From: Hyphomicrobiales bacterium
Lineage (GTDB): Bacteria > Pseudomonadota > Alphaproteobacteria > Rhizobiales > Beijerinckiaceae
DNA length: 64,000 nt
Reading direction: 5' to 3'
Assembly: GCA_027489535.1 (NCBI GenBank)
Contig: JAIXZO010000006.1
Span: forward strand, 124,001-188,000
Made by a program: the position numbers and the translations under genes. Shown here one piece after another: positions 35,124 to 46,657 of the stretch (positions within the stretch are counted from its first letter, which is position 1; every line of letters starts with the position of its first letter). A model generated the notes under the pieces. The model had not been told where the DNA came from, ran no database searches, and worked only from the letters and a program-made list of their open reading frames with translations.

Positions 35124-35399
35124 GAACCGTGCGGGCTTTTAGGCGGCGCGGGGCGCGGCGTCAAGCGAGGCGGAGACGATCACGCGGCAGGGCCGGATGA
35201 TCACGCGGCGGAGCCGGAGGGGTGTGCGGCGGGGCCGGCGGCGTATCGGCTGTGACCGAAACGCCACGCTCTCGTCTTGATGCTTGCAATTCGACGAATC
35301 AGTCGCTCGGCGGTGTTGAACTTGTGCGATGCAAAGACGTAATCGAAGGAACGTCATGTTGACGTCGCCTTTTCGACTTTTTCCGGGGTTCCGCGTCAA

Positions 35400-35975
35400 A
35401 TGCTTCGCCTCCTTCCCATCCTGATGAGTGCCGTCATCACCGCTGCGGCAGCGTCCTCCGCGCATGCCGTAGCCCTCGACCCGTTGACGGGTCAGCCCTA
35501 CCACATCGGGGAGGACGTGCAGCCGCGCGCCAATCCGATCAAGCGCGAGGTCGTGGCCTTTGCAGGCAAATACGCGCCCGGCACGATCGTGGTCTCGACC
35601 GCCGAGCGCCGCATGTATCTGGTGATGGAAGACGGCAAGGCGCTGCGCTACGGCGTCGGCGTCGGGCGGCCCGGCTTCGAATGGGGCGGTTCGCTCAACG
35701 TCACTCAGAAGCGGGAATGGCCGGATTGGCGCCCGCCGGCGGAAATGCTGCAGCGCCGCCCGGACCTGCCGCGCTACATGAAGGGCGGCCCCGAAAATCC
35801 GCTCGGCGCGCGGGCGCTCTATCTCGGCTCGACGCTGTACCGCATCCACGGCTCGAACGAGCCGGAGACCATCGGGCAGGCCGTCTCGTCCGGCTGCATC
35901 CGTATGATGAACGAGGACGTCGTCGACCTCTACGAGCGCGTGAAGATCGGCGCACGGGTGGTCGTGCTGCGCTGA
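35400..35975 (+). CDS. L,D-transpeptidase (YkuD domain), exported
   Basis: 191 aa with an N-terminal signal peptide (cleavage near AHAVALD). The YkuD domain spans about residues 60-191: IVVSTAERRMYLV opening strand, YRIHGSNEPETIG with His150, and the catalytic motif AVSSGCIRM with nucleophile Cys166. It cross-links peptidoglycan 3-3 or attaches proteins to meso-DAP. Rhizobiales carry many such paralogues. The 276 bp between tRNA-Val and this gene hold no other ORF. They contain an imperfect tandem repeat (GATCACGCGGCAGGGCCGGA and a close copy) near 35178-35218. A terminator follows. Confidence 0.93.
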   Translation: MLRLLPILMSAVITAAAASSAHAVALDPLTGQPYHIGEDVQPRANPIKREVVAFAGKYAPGTIVVSTAERRMYLVMEDGKALRYGVGVGRPGFEWGGSLNVTQKREWPDWRPPAEMLQRRPDLPRYMKGGPENPLGARALYLGSTLYRIHGSNEPETIGQAVSSGCIRMMNEDVVDLYERVKIGARVVVLR

Positions 35976-36005
35976 GGCGAAGGCCCGGCCCTTGCGGACT
36001 TCTTG

Positions 36006-36036
36006 AAACGCCCGGCCTCGCCGGGCGTTTTCCTTT
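36006..36036 (+). terminator. Rho-independent terminator after the L,D-transpeptidase gene
   Basis: Stem AACGCCCGGC (36007-36016) pairs with GCCGGGCGTT (36020-36029), followed by TTTCC TTTT. It lies between convergent genes. Confidence 0.8.
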
Positions 36037-36053
36037 TCGAGATCGACGCTCGT

Positions 36054-36428
36054 TCAGCGCTTCTTGCGCTCCCGGCTCAGACCCTTGGCGTCGAGTTCGT
36101 CGCAATAGGCGGCCCATTTCTCCGCGAATTCGGTGCCGAGCTCGTGGAGGTAATCCCAGGTGAAGATGCCGCTGTCGTGCATGTCGTCGAAGCGCAGGCG
36201 CACCGCATAGCGCCCGACGGGTTCCACGCCGAGGATTTCGACGTCCTTCTTGCCCGGCACGGTCTTTCGCTCGGAGGGGTTGTGCCCCTGCACTTCGGCG
36301 CTCGGGCTCGTGACCCGCAGATATTCGGCGGAGAGTTCGAAGGCCGCACCGTCCTCGAACGCGACGGACAAGGCGCGGCGGTCCTTGGCGAGGCGGATTT
36401 CGGTCGGCCAGTTGCGGATCGTTTCCAT
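36054..36428 (-). CDS. DUF971 (GBBH-like N-terminal domain) protein
   Basis: 124 aa, soluble. Matches the DUF971/gamma-butyrobetaine-hydroxylase-like N-terminal domain: WPTEIRLAKDRRALSVAFED, EYLRVTSPSAEV, VPGKKDVEILGVEPVGRYAVRLRFDDMHDSGIFTWDYL. The DxH...W arrangement in DDMHDSGIFTW is the conserved core. In other genomes such proteins occur beside Mrp/ApbC or molybdopterin genes and may assist Fe-S proteins. Here it is divergent from moaA. A much longer open frame continues upstream antisense to moaA, but family similarity begins at ATG 36428. Confidence 0.85.
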   Translation of the reverse strand: METIRNWPTEIRLAKDRRALSVAFEDGAAFELSAEYLRVTSPSAEVQGHNPSERKTVPGKKDVEILGVEPVGRYAVRLRFDDMHDSGIFTWDYLHELGTEFAEKWAAYCDELDAKGLSRERKKR

Positions 36429-36536
36429 GGCTCTCGTCCAGATCTTTCGGAATTCTTTTCGGGTCTTCGCAGCGCATCGCCGCATTGACCGCGGACGAGC
36501 GGGACACGATGTATAGGCCATAACAAGGATCGGCCA

Positions 36537-37568
36537 ATGACCGCATTCGCAGAAACGCACGCAGCCGCCGCACTGCCGCTCGTCGACCCGTTCGGCCGGG
36601 CGATCTCCTATCTGCGCGTGTCGGTCACCGACCGCTGCGATTTCCGCTGCGTGTATTGCATGTCCGAGGACATGCATTTTCTGCCGAAGCAGGACCTGCT
36701 GACGCTCGAGGAGTTGGACCGCCTGTGCAGCGCCTTCGTCGCGCGCGGCGTGCAGAAGCTGCGCATCACGGGCGGCGAGCCGCTGGTGCGTCGCGACATC
36801 ATGAAGCTGTTCCGCTCGCTCTCGCGCCATCTCGTCGCCGGCACGCTGGAAGAGCTGACGCTGACCACCAACGGCTCGCAGCTCGCCCGCTTCGCCTCGG
36901 AACTGGCCGATTGCGGCGTGAAGCGCGTGAACGTGTCGCTCGACACGCTCGACCCGGACAAGTTCCGCAAGGTGACGCGCTGGGGCGAGCTGTCCAAGGT
37001 CATGGACGGGATCGACGCGGCGCAGGCGGCGGGACTCTCGGTCAAGATCAACGCCGTCGCGCTGAAGGGCGTCAACGACGACGAAGTCGAGACCATGATC
37101 GAATGGGCTCACGGCCGGGGCATGGACCTCACCTTCATCGAGGTGATGCCGATGGGCGACATCGAGCCGTCGCGCTACGAGCAATATTGGCCGCTGTCGC
37201 AGCTGCGTGCCGGCCTGATGGACCGCTACACGCTCGATGACCTCGACTACCGCACCGGCGGACCGGCGCGCTACGTGCGGGTGCGGGAGACGGGCGGGCG
37301 GCTCGGCTTCATCACGCCGCTGACGCATAATTTCTGCGAGAGCTGCAACCGCGTGCGCGTGACCTGCACGGGCACGCTGTACATGTGCCTCGGGCAGGAC
37401 GATGCGGCCGATCTGCGCACGCCGCTGCGCGCGAGTTGGGACGACGCGGCGTTGCTGAAGGCGGTCGAGGCCGCCATCGCCCGCAAGCCCAAGGGCCACG
37501 ACTTCATCATCGACCGGACGACGTCGCGGCCCGCGGTGGGCCGCCATATGAGCGTGACCGGCGGCTGA
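36537..37568 (+). CDS. moaA: GTP 3',8-cyclase (molybdenum cofactor step 1)
   Basis: Radical SAM enzyme converting GTP to 3',8-cH2GTP with MoaC, the first step of molybdopterin synthesis. 343 aa. N-terminal cluster motif CDFRCVYC (Cys34, Cys38, Cys41), SAM-binding [12 protein letters not shown], and the C-terminal second-cluster motif [13 protein letters not shown]. The protein ends in Gly-Gly, required in MoaA for activity. Two Fe-S clusters are therefore intact. No other moa genes are nearby, and no Moco riboswitch is evident in the 108 nt upstream. Confidence 0.97.
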   Translation: MTAFAETHAAAALPLVDPFGRAISYLRVSVTDRCDFRCVYCMSEDMHFLPKQDLLTLEELDRLCSAFVARGVQKLRITGGEPLVRRDIMKLFRSLSRHLVAGTLEELTLTTNGSQLARFASELADCGVKRVNVSLDTLDPDKFRKVTRWGELSKVMDGIDAAQAAGLSVKINAVALKGVNDDEVETMIEWAHGRGMDLTFIEVMPMGDIEPSRYEQYWPLSQLRAGLMDRYTLDDLDYRTGGPARYVRVRETGGRLGFITPLTHNFCESCNRVRVTCTGTLYMCLGQDDAADLRTPLRASWDDAALLKAVEAAIARKPKGHDFIIDRTTSRPAVGRHMSVTGG

Positions 37569-37645
37569 GCCGCATGCGCGGGACGCATGGGCCGGGGAGC
37601 GGCGGCGCCCTGCCCTTCCCGGCGGGTTCCTGATATCGGTGCGGC

Positions 37646-38614
37646 ATGTTCCGCCGGGGCTCGCCTCGGTCCGTTCCCCGCACCCGGACCTCTCGCCGCA
37701 TGGCCCCGCAGCATCGCCACGTTCCGACGGCCGAGGACAATCGCCGCGGCATTCTCGCCACGCTCGCGGCGATGGCGTTGTTCGTGTGCAACGACGCGTT
37801 GGTGAAGCTGGCGGGCGCGCATTATCCGGTCGGTCAGATCATGGTAGTGCGCGGCGTGTTCGCCACCGCGATGATGCTCGGCATCGTCGCCTGGTACGGA
37901 GAGTTGAAGCATGTGCGCGATGCGTTCCAAGTCCGCGTTCTCGGCCGAGGGGCATTGGAAGCCGTCGTTGCTCTGACCTTCATCTATTCGGTCACGCGCA
38001 TGCCCATCGGGGACACCACCGCGATTCTTCAGGCTTCGCCGATCTTCATTACCGTGCTTTGCGCCGCGCTCGGCTTGGAGAAGGTGGGCGTGCGGCGCTG
38101 GATGGCGGTGCTCGCGGGATTTTCGGGCGTGCTGCTGGTGGTGAAGCCGGGCGCGGGCACTTTCGAGCCGGTCGCTCTGGTGGCGCTGCTCTGCGCCGCT
38201 CTGGTGGCCGTGCGGGACATCCAGACCCGCGCGATTCCCGCCGGCGTGCCGAGCAGCGTCGTCTCCCTGACCACGACGGTGACGGTGATCGTCGCCGGCC
38301 TGTCCCTCGGGTTCGAGGATTGGGTGCCGCTGCGCGCGTCCACCACGGCGGAATTGTTCGGGGCGGCCGCGTTCGTTTCGCTCGGCAACGTGATGATCGT
38401 GTCGGCGTATCGGAAGGCGGAGGCGTCGGTGGTCTCCCCGTTCCGCTACAGCGTCGTGATTCTCGCCGGCGTTTTCGGTTATTTCATTTTCGGGGAAGTT
38501 CCCGACCTGCTCGCGGTCCTCGGCACCGCTCTCGTCGTGGGAAGCGGCATCTACACGCTTCATCGGGAGCGCGTGCGCAGGAAATCGGCGCTCGCGCGGG
38601 ACTCCGGCGGCTGA
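37646..38614 (+). CDS. DMT-superfamily (EamA) transporter
   Basis: 322 aa with ten predicted helices forming two EamA repeats (about residues 35-165 and 175-310). Typical points: ALFVCNDALVKLA in helix 1, IYSVTRMPIGDTTAILQASP in helix 4, and the second-half VSPFRYSVVILAGVFGYFIF. Members export amino acids, metabolites or drugs; no substrate can be named. An alternative start, ATG 37700, would remove a basic 18-residue N-terminus. Follows moaA on the same strand after 77 nt, probably with its own promoter. Confidence 0.85.
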   Translation: MFRRGSPRSVPRTRTSRRMAPQHRHVPTAEDNRRGILATLAAMALFVCNDALVKLAGAHYPVGQIMVVRGVFATAMMLGIVAWYGELKHVRDAFQVRVLGRGALEAVVALTFIYSVTRMPIGDTTAILQASPIFITVLCAALGLEKVGVRRWMAVLAGFSGVLLVVKPGAGTFEPVALVALLCAALVAVRDIQTRAIPAGVPSSVVSLTTTVTVIVAGLSLGFEDWVPLRASTTAELFGAAAFVSLGNVMIVSAYRKAEASVVSPFRYSVVILAGVFGYFIFGEVPDLLAVLGTALVVGSGIYTLHRERVRRKSALARDSGG

Positions 38615-38758
38615 GACGTACCCGCCTGCGGCGCATGCCTCATATTTCTGCCGAGCATATCTGGCGAGGGCTACGCCCTAATGCTATAGGCCGCGGCTAT
38701 GTGAGGGCCGTTGCGACGCGGCGACCCTTCACCTTGTTCTTTTGCGTCCCATAACCAA

Positions 38759-38785
38759 TGCGCCGTCGCGTCAACGAACGGCGCA
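38759..38785 (+). promoter_or_regulatory. Inverted repeat just upstream of dctQ
   Basis: Arms TGCGCCGT (38759-38766) and ACGGCGCA (38778-38785) separated by 11 nt. It is followed at once by the ATGAGGGG ribosome-binding site of dctQ, so it could be a leader hairpin or an operator. Confidence 0.4.
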
Positions 38786-38802
38786 CATGAGGGGAAAATA
38801 CC

Positions 38803-39405
38803 GTGTCGGCACTCCTGACGCTGAGCCGCATCATCGACGGCATCTCGACGCGCATCGGCCGCTATCTGAGCTGGCTCATCATGCTCGCCGTCATCATCGC
38901 GACCGTGAACGCGCTGATCCGCAAAATCTTCGACCAGTCGTCGAACACGTGGCTCGAACTGCAATGGGTGCTGTTCGGGGCGGTGTTTCTGCTCTGCTCC
39001 TCGTGGACGCTGCTTTCGAACGAGCACATCCGCATCGACATCGTGAACAGCCTGTTCTCGAAGCGGGTGCGCAACTGGATCGACATTTTCGGGCATGTCG
39101 TGTTCCTGCTGCCCTTCACCATCATCATGATCATCGTCTCGATCCCGTTCGCGCAGCGCTCGTTTCTGTTGAACGAGCAGTCGGTGAACGCGGGCGGTCT
39201 GCCGCAATGGCCGGCGAAGATGCTGCTTCCGATCGGTTTCATCCTGCTGTTCGCGCAGGGCGTTTCCGAACTCATCAAGCGCATCGCCATCATGCAGGGT
39301 CGTCTCGAGGACACCTCGTCCGGCGGCGGCCATCACGCCGCGGCCGAAGCCGAAGCGGCGCGTCTGCTCGCCGTGGCCGAAGCCGACAAGATAGCCGGCC
39401 GTTGA
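38803..39405 (+). CDS. dctQ: TRAP transporter small permease subunit
   Basis: 200 aa, four hydrophobic helices (starts near residues 20, 55, 95 and 145), typical of DctQ, which links the large permease to the periplasmic receptor. The conserved NTWLELQWVLFGAVFLLC segment is present. The C-terminus is Ala/Glu-rich and cytoplasmic. It starts at GTG 38803 with AGGGGA 8 nt upstream. The large permease follows after 34 nt. An inverted repeat lies directly upstream. Together with dctM and one or more of the three receptors downstream it forms a secondary transporter driven by sodium or proton gradients. Confidence 0.9.
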   Translation: MSALLTLSRIIDGISTRIGRYLSWLIMLAVIIATVNALIRKIFDQSSNTWLELQWVLFGAVFLLCSSWTLLSNEHIRIDIVNSLFSKRVRNWIDIFGHVVFLLPFTIIMIIVSIPFAQRSFLLNEQSVNAGGLPQWPAKMLLPIGFILLFAQGVSELIKRIAIMQGRLEDTSSGGGHHAAAEAEAARLLAVAEADKIAGR

Positions 39406-39439
39406 GCCCGCGCCCCGCACTCTTCGAGACATTCATCCA

Positions 39440-41101
39440 ATGACCGCCTTCATCATTCACAATATGGCGCCGATCATGTTCGGTGCTCTCGTCGTGTTCC
39501 TGCTGCTGGGCTATCCGGTGGCGTTCGCGCTCGCGGCCAACGGCCTCGTCTTCGGCCTGATCGGCATCGAACTCGGCCTGTTCCGTCCCGACTTCATGCA
39601 GGCGCTGCCCGAGCGCGTGTTCGGCGTGATGAACAACGACACGCTGCTCGCCATTCCTTTCTTCACCTTCATGGGCTTGATCCTCGAAAGATCGGGCATG
39701 GCCGAGGATCTGCTCGACACGATCGGGCAGCTCTTCGGACCCGTCCGCGGCGGCCTCGCCTATGCGGTCATCTTCGTGGGCGCGCTGCTCGCGGCCACGA
39801 CCGGCGTCGTGGCGGCCTCGGTCATCTCGATGGGCCTGATCTCGCTGCCCATCATGCTGCGCTACGGCTACGACCGTCGCCTCGCATCCGGCGTCATCGC
39901 GGCTTCCGGCACGCTGGCGCAGATCATCCCGCCGTCGCTGGTGCTCATCGTCATGGCCGACCAGCTCGGCAAGTCGGTCGGCGACATGTACGAGGGCGCG
40001 TTCATCCCGGGCATCGTGCTGGCGGCGATGTATGCGGGCTACGTCTTCCTCGTCACCGTGATCAAGCCGAGCGCCGCGCCGGGCCTGCCGCCGGAAGCGC
40101 AGACGCTGCAGGACCCCGACGGCAAGACCCGCCGTCTTTCCCTGCTCGTCGTCACCATCCTGTCGACGATCATCGGGTATCTGGTGATCAAGCGGACCGG
40201 CCAGAATGCCGGCGCGGACTTCGTGGTGCTCACGATGTCGGTCACCGTCGGCGTGTCCTTCGTCATCGCGGTGCTCAACAAGATCCTGGGGCTGAAGCTG
40301 CTGTCGCGCATGACCGAAGAGGTCATCTTCGTGATGGTGCCGCCGCTCGCGCTGATCTTCCTCGTGCTCGGCACGATCTTCATCGGCATCGCGACGCCGA
40401 CCGAAGGCGGCGCGATGGGCGCGGCGGGCGCGATCATCCTCGCCATGATGAAGCGCCGCATGACGTTCGACCTGACGCGTCAGGCCGTCGAGTCCACCGC
40501 GAAGCTGTCGGCCTTCGTGCTGTTCATCCTCGTCGGCGCCCGCGTGTTCTCGCTCACCTTCTACGGCGTGAACGGGCACCGCTGGGTCGAGGAACTTCTC
40601 GTCTCGCTTCCGGGCGGCACGACGGGCTTCCTCGTCGTCGTCAACATCATGATCTTCCTGCTGGCGTTCTTCCTCGACTTCTTCGAGCTCGCCTTCATCG
40701 CCGTGCCGCTCATCGGGCCGGCGGCGGAACGCCTCGGCATCGACCTGATCTGGTTCGGCGTCATCCTCGGCGTGAACATGCAGACCTCGTTCATGCATCC
40801 GCCCTTCGGCTTCGCGCTGTTCTATCTGCGGTCCGTGGCGGCGAAGGAGCCCTACAAGGACAAAGTCACGGGCCTCACGATGGAGCCGGTCACCACCGGG
40901 CAGATCTATTGGGGCGCGGTGCCGTTCGTGGTCATCCAATGCATCATGGTCGGCCTCGTGATCGCGTTCCCGCAGATGGTGATGCACTACAAGTCGACCG
41001 GGACCCTCATCGACGAGAAGAAGGCGATGGAGCAGCTGCAGAACCTGCCGGGCTTCGATACACCGCCCGCCATCGACTTCAACGCGCCGCCGAAATTCTG
41101 A
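39440..41101 (+). CDS. dctM: TRAP transporter large permease subunit
   Basis: 553 aa, longer than the usual 420-450 aa DctM. The extra length is a loop between about residues 205-300 including KPSAAPGLPPEAQTLQDPDG and additional helices, and a C-terminal tail of about 70 residues after helix 12. This matches the larger DctM type that occurs with TakP-like receptors. Core elements include ATTGVVAASVISMGLISLPI and SGTLAQIIPPSLVLIVMADQ. It couples ion flow to uptake of organic acids. A terminator follows at 41150. Confidence 0.92.
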   Translation: MTAFIIHNMAPIMFGALVVFLLLGYPVAFALAANGLVFGLIGIELGLFRPDFMQALPERVFGVMNNDTLLAIPFFTFMGLILERSGMAEDLLDTIGQLFGPVRGGLAYAVIFVGALLAATTGVVAASVISMGLISLPIMLRYGYDRRLASGVIAASGTLAQIIPPSLVLIVMADQLGKSVGDMYEGAFIPGIVLAAMYAGYVFLVTVIKPSAAPGLPPEAQTLQDPDGKTRRLSLLVVTILSTIIGYLVIKRTGQNAGADFVVLTMSVTVGVSFVIAVLNKILGLKLLSRMTEEVIFVMVPPLALIFLVLGTIFIGIATPTEGGAMGAAGAIILAMMKRRMTFDLTRQAVESTAKLSAFVLFILVGARVFSLTFYGVNGHRWVEELLVSLPGGTTGFLVVVNIMIFLLAFFLDFFELAFIAVPLIGPAAERLGIDLIWFGVILGVNMQTSFMHPPFGFALFYLRSVAAKEPYKDKVTGLTMEPVTTGQIYWGAVPFVVIQCIMVGLVIAFPQMVMHYKSTGTLIDEKKAMEQLQNLPGFDTPPAIDFNAPPKF

Positions 41102-41149
41102 GGCGACGCTCCGAGACACGCGGCGGCCGCTGGCCGCCGCGAGACGGCG

Positions 41150-41178
41150 AACGGCGGGGAGCGATCCCCGCCGTTTTC
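41150..41178 (+). terminator. Rho-independent terminator after dctM
   Basis: AACGGCGGGG, loop AGCGAT, CCCCGCCGTT, then TTCG. About 49 nt past the dctM stop. A further GC hairpin (CGGCGGCC/GGCCGCCG) sits between. Confidence 0.7.
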
Positions 41179-41293
41179 GTTTGCACAGGCAGCGCCGCAG
41201 GGCCCGTACCGGTCCATCTTGAACCGATCCGGCTGCACCCGATCGGCCGTCGCGGCAGCGTCTTCTCCGCCTGCCCGTCCGCGACGACACGCA

Positions 41294-41326
41294 AAGAAAA
41301 ACCCCGGAGGCGCGGCCTCCGGGGTT
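41294..41326 (-). terminator. Rho-independent terminator of TRAP receptor 1
   Basis: On the minus strand: AACCCCGGAGGC, short loop, GCCTCCGGGGTTTTTCTTT. It lies 26 nt downstream of the receptor stop, so receptor 1 transcription ends before the dctM terminator region. Confidence 0.85.
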
Positions 41327-41352
41327 CGTCGTCGAGACGGTCGTGAAACCGA

Positions 41353-42468
<1,116 letters not shown>

Positions 42469-42575
42469 TCATCGGCCTCGGCATTGCGGATGAGGCGGAA
42501 CCTAGCGCACCATGCGAAAAAGACAATGCTGTCCCGCTTTAGTTCAAGGGGACACCCCGAAAAGAGCGACCACGC

Positions 42576-43664
42576 TCACCCGCGGGTACGCTGCCGGATC
42601 ATGTAGGCGTCGTAGGAAAGCTCGGCGATCTGCTGCCAGAGATACTGGTCGCTTCGGAACGGCATGTAGGAGTCGTAGATCGTCTTGAATTCGGGGTTCT
42701 TGGCGTTCAGCTCGGCATAGAGCTCTTTTGCGGCGTTCCAGCTCGCTTCCATGATCTCGGTGCTGAAAGGGCGCAACAATGCGCCGTTCTGTACCAGCCG
42801 TTTGATCGCACCGGGATTGAAGGCGTCGTATTTGGCCTGCACGTCGACATTCACGTAGGCCGCCGCGTTGCGGATGACCGCGCGATAGGCCGGGGGCAGT
42901 GCGGCGAGCTTCTCCAGGTTGAAGAAGAAGTGCAGCATCGCGCCGCCTTCCCACCAGCCGGGATAATAGTAATAGGGCGCGACCCGCGCGAAGCCGAGCT
43001 TCTCGTCGTCATAGGGGCCGCCCCATTCGACGGCGTCGATGCTGCCCTTTTCCAAGGCCGGGTAGATGTCGCCGCCGGCGATCTGCTGCGGCACGGCGCC
43101 GAGCTTCTGCATCACTTGGCCGGCAAGGCCGCCGATGCGCATCTTCAGCCCGTCCAGATCCTCGACGGTCCTGATTTCCTTGCGAAACCAGCCGCCCATC
43201 TGACAATTCGTGTTGCCGCCCGGCAGCGCGCAGAGGTTGAACTTGGCATAGAGCCGATCCATCAGCTCCTGCCCGCCGCCGTGATGGATCCACGCGTTCT
43301 GCTGACGTGCATTGAGTCCGAAGGGCATTGCGGTGGCGAAGGCGAACGCGGTGTCCTTGCCGATGTAATAGAAGGACGAGCTGTGGGCCATTTCCACGGT
43401 GGCGTTCCCGACGGCGTCGAGCGCCTGAAGACCCGGGACGATTTCGCCCGGCGAGAACACCTGAATTTGAAATTTCCCGTCCGTCGCTTCCGCGACGATG
43501 CGCGAAAGCAGTTCCGACGCGCCGTAGAGCGTATCGAGCGAGCGCGGGAAGCTGGACGTCAGACGCCACTTCACCTCGGGAGCGCTCTGCGCCACCGCAG
43601 GAGCTGCGATGGTCGCGGCCGCCGATCCCGCAAGGCCCGACTTCAAGAATTCACGACGCTTCAT
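42576..43664 (-). CDS. TRAP transporter substrate-binding protein, receptor 2
   Basis: 362 aa. Signal KRREFLKSGLAG with cleavage after AVAQ. The mature part keeps the family blocks [53 protein letters not shown] and [12 protein letters not shown]. It differs from the other two at ligand-facing places: receptor 1 has [10 protein letters not shown], receptor 3 [10 protein letters not shown], and this one EMAHSSSFYY; also EWGGPYDD in place of EWVGPYDD. It may therefore bind a different acid. ATG 43664 chosen by the Tat-like start; an upstream GTG extension is unlikely. Confidence 0.92.
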   Translation of the reverse strand: MKRREFLKSGLAGSAAATIAAPAVAQSAPEVKWRLTSSFPRSLDTLYGASELLSRIVAEATDGKFQIQVFSPGEIVPGLQALDAVGNATVEMAHSSSFYYIGKDTAFAFATAMPFGLNARQQNAWIHHGGGQELMDRLYAKFNLCALPGGNTNCQMGGWFRKEIRTVEDLDGLKMRIGGLAGQVMQKLGAVPQQIAGGDIYPALEKGSIDAVEWGGPYDDEKLGFARVAPYYYYPGWWEGGAMLHFFFNLEKLAALPPAYRAVIRNAAAYVNVDVQAKYDAFNPGAIKRLVQNGALLRPFSTEIMEASWNAAKELYAELNAKNPEFKTIYDSYMPFRSDQYLWQQIAELSYDAYMIRQRTRG

Positions 43665-43713
43665 CGCATGCTCGCCCCGGTGTGTCGCCGGGCCGACCCG
43701 CAACGACGAAGTT

Positions 43714-43741
43714 GAAAAAGCCCGGCCGAGACGGCCGGGCT
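43714..43741 (-). terminator. Rho-independent terminator of TRAP receptor 3
   Basis: On the minus strand: AGCCCGGCCG, loop TCT, CGGCCGGGCT followed by TTTTC. It lies 25 nt after the receptor 3 stop, so receptor 3 can be expressed as its own transcript. Confidence 0.85.
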
Positions 43742-43765
43742 CGTCAGTTCGTCATGTAGCTCAAA

Positions 43766-45145
<1,380 letters not shown>

Positions 45146-46276
45146 TTGGCTCTGATCAATTACATCACCACCGTCCGCCTCGATTTCGGGGCGGTCCGCC
45201 TTCTGTCCGAGGATCTGGCCGCCTCGGGAATCACCCGCCCCCTCGTCGTGACGGACAAGGGCGTGATCGCGGCCGGTCTTCTGGACAAGGCGCTCGGCCA
45301 TCTGCCCAAGGGCATGGTGCGCGCGGTATTCGACGACACCCCGACCAATCCGACCGAAGAAGGCGTGGACGCCGCGCTGGAAATGTATCGCGCGCATGAC
45401 TGCGACGGCCTGATCGCGCTCGGCGGCGGCTCGCCGATGGACCTCGCCAAAGGCGTGGCGATTCTCGCGACGCATGAAGGCCCGCTGCTGACCTACGCCG
45501 CCGTGCTCGGCGGCACGCCCAAGATCACCTCGGCCGCCGCTCCGATCATCGCCATCCCGACGACGGCGGGCACCGGCAGCGAAGTCGGCCGCGGCGCGGT
45601 CATCACGTTCCGGGACGGCCGCAAGCTCGGCGTGCTCTCGCCCTACATCGTGCCCCGGCGCGCAGTGTGCGACCCCGATCTCACGCTGGGCCTGCCGCCC
45701 ATGCTGACGGCGGCGACGGGCATGGACGCGATCAGCCATTGCGTCGAGTGCTATACCTCGCCGATCGACAACCCCGTCGCCGCCGCCATAGCCATCGACG
45801 GCCTCGAACGAGCCATCCGCGCGCTTCCGCGTGCCGTGTCGAACGGTCAAGACCGCGAAGCCCGCCGCGAGATGATGATTGCGGCCTTCGAGGGCGCCAT
45901 GGCCTTCCAGAAGGGTCTCGGCTCCATCCACGCCCTGTCGCATCCGCTCGGCGCGCTGCGCGAGTTCAAGCTGCATCACGGCACGCTCAACGCGATCCTG
46001 CTGCCGCCGGTCACGCGCTTCAACATGCCCGTGGCGCGCGACAAATATGCACGCATCCACCAGGCCGTCGGCGTGCCGCTCGAGGACGATCTCGCGCATT
46101 GGTTCGAGCGCTACAGCGCCTCTCTCGGCCTGCCGACCAAGCTCTCGGAAATCGGCGTACCCCGGCAGGTGATCCCCGCCGTCGCAAAGGCGGCCGTCGC
46201 CGACCACACGCACGCCACCAACGCCCGCCCGGCGAGCGAAGAGGATTATCTGCGGATCTTGGAAGAGGTGTTCTGA
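45146..46276 (+). CDS. Iron-containing alcohol dehydrogenase
   Basis: 376 aa, group III (Fe-ADH) family. The NAD site is GLIALGGGSPMDLAKG, followed by AIPTTAGTGSEVGRGAVI. Metal ligands are in MDAISHCVECYTS, GSIHALSHPLGA and LHHGTLNAILL. The start is TTG 45146 with GAGGA 9 nt upstream; no ATG fits better, as the first residues ALINYITTVRLDFG are already family-like. The natural substrate is unknown; related enzymes act on 4-hydroxybutyrate, lactaldehyde or maleylacetate. Divergent from TRAP receptor 3. Confidence 0.9.
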   Translation: MALINYITTVRLDFGAVRLLSEDLAASGITRPLVVTDKGVIAAGLLDKALGHLPKGMVRAVFDDTPTNPTEEGVDAALEMYRAHDCDGLIALGGGSPMDLAKGVAILATHEGPLLTYAAVLGGTPKITSAAAPIIAIPTTAGTGSEVGRGAVITFRDGRKLGVLSPYIVPRRAVCDPDLTLGLPPMLTAATGMDAISHCVECYTSPIDNPVAAAIAIDGLERAIRALPRAVSNGQDREARREMMIAAFEGAMAFQKGLGSIHALSHPLGALREFKLHHGTLNAILLPPVTRFNMPVARDKYARIHQAVGVPLEDDLAHWFERYSASLGLPTKLSEIGVPRQVIPAVAKAAVADHTHATNARPASEEDYLRILEEVF

Positions 46277-46354
46277 GGCGCCAAGGCTCCCGCCTGAAGG
46301 CTCCTGCTTGCTCTCGACGTCCTTTGAAACGATATTGAAGATCATCTATATTTC

Positions 46355-46657
46355 ATGGGTCATGACGACGTCTGTTCATGGAACGAGGGCAAGCGGGAGC
46401 TGAACGCCGAGAACCACGGCTATGATTTCCGTGATCTCCACGTGGTGTTCGACGGTCGCTTCTGCGTGACGCGGGAGGACCGTCGTTCAGATTACGGCGA
46501 AACGCGCTTCAACATGCTGGTGCGTTTCGACGTCCGCATCATCAACGTCACATGGACGCCGCGCGAAGGTCGCCGGCATCTGATTTCCGCGAGGCCCGCA
46601 AGCCGGGAGGAAAGGAAGGTCTATGATGAGCGAGCCGCGCAACACGAAAGCGGGTGA
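46355..46657 (+). CDS. brnT: BrnT-family type II toxin (ribonuclease)
   Basis: 100 aa. RelE-like fold family BrnT: WNEGKRELNAENHGYDFRDL, VVFDGRF, GETRFNMLVRFDVRIINVTW, then HLISARPASREERKVYDERA, the conserved basic C-terminal motif. The toxin cleaves RNA and is neutralised by BrnA encoded next. The two genes overlap by 35 nt. The order toxin first, antitoxin second, is the usual BrnTA order, with BrnA repressing the operon. Confidence 0.92.
   Translation: MGHDDVCSWNEGKRELNAENHGYDFRDLHVVFDGRFCVTREDRRSDYGETRFNMLVRFDVRIINVTWTPREGRRHLISARPASREERKVYDERAAQHESG

Noticed and set aside
39290-41290. 666-codon open frame antisense to dctM
   Set aside because: Highly charged, no hydrophobic or domain pattern, fully inside the well-supported dctM gene.
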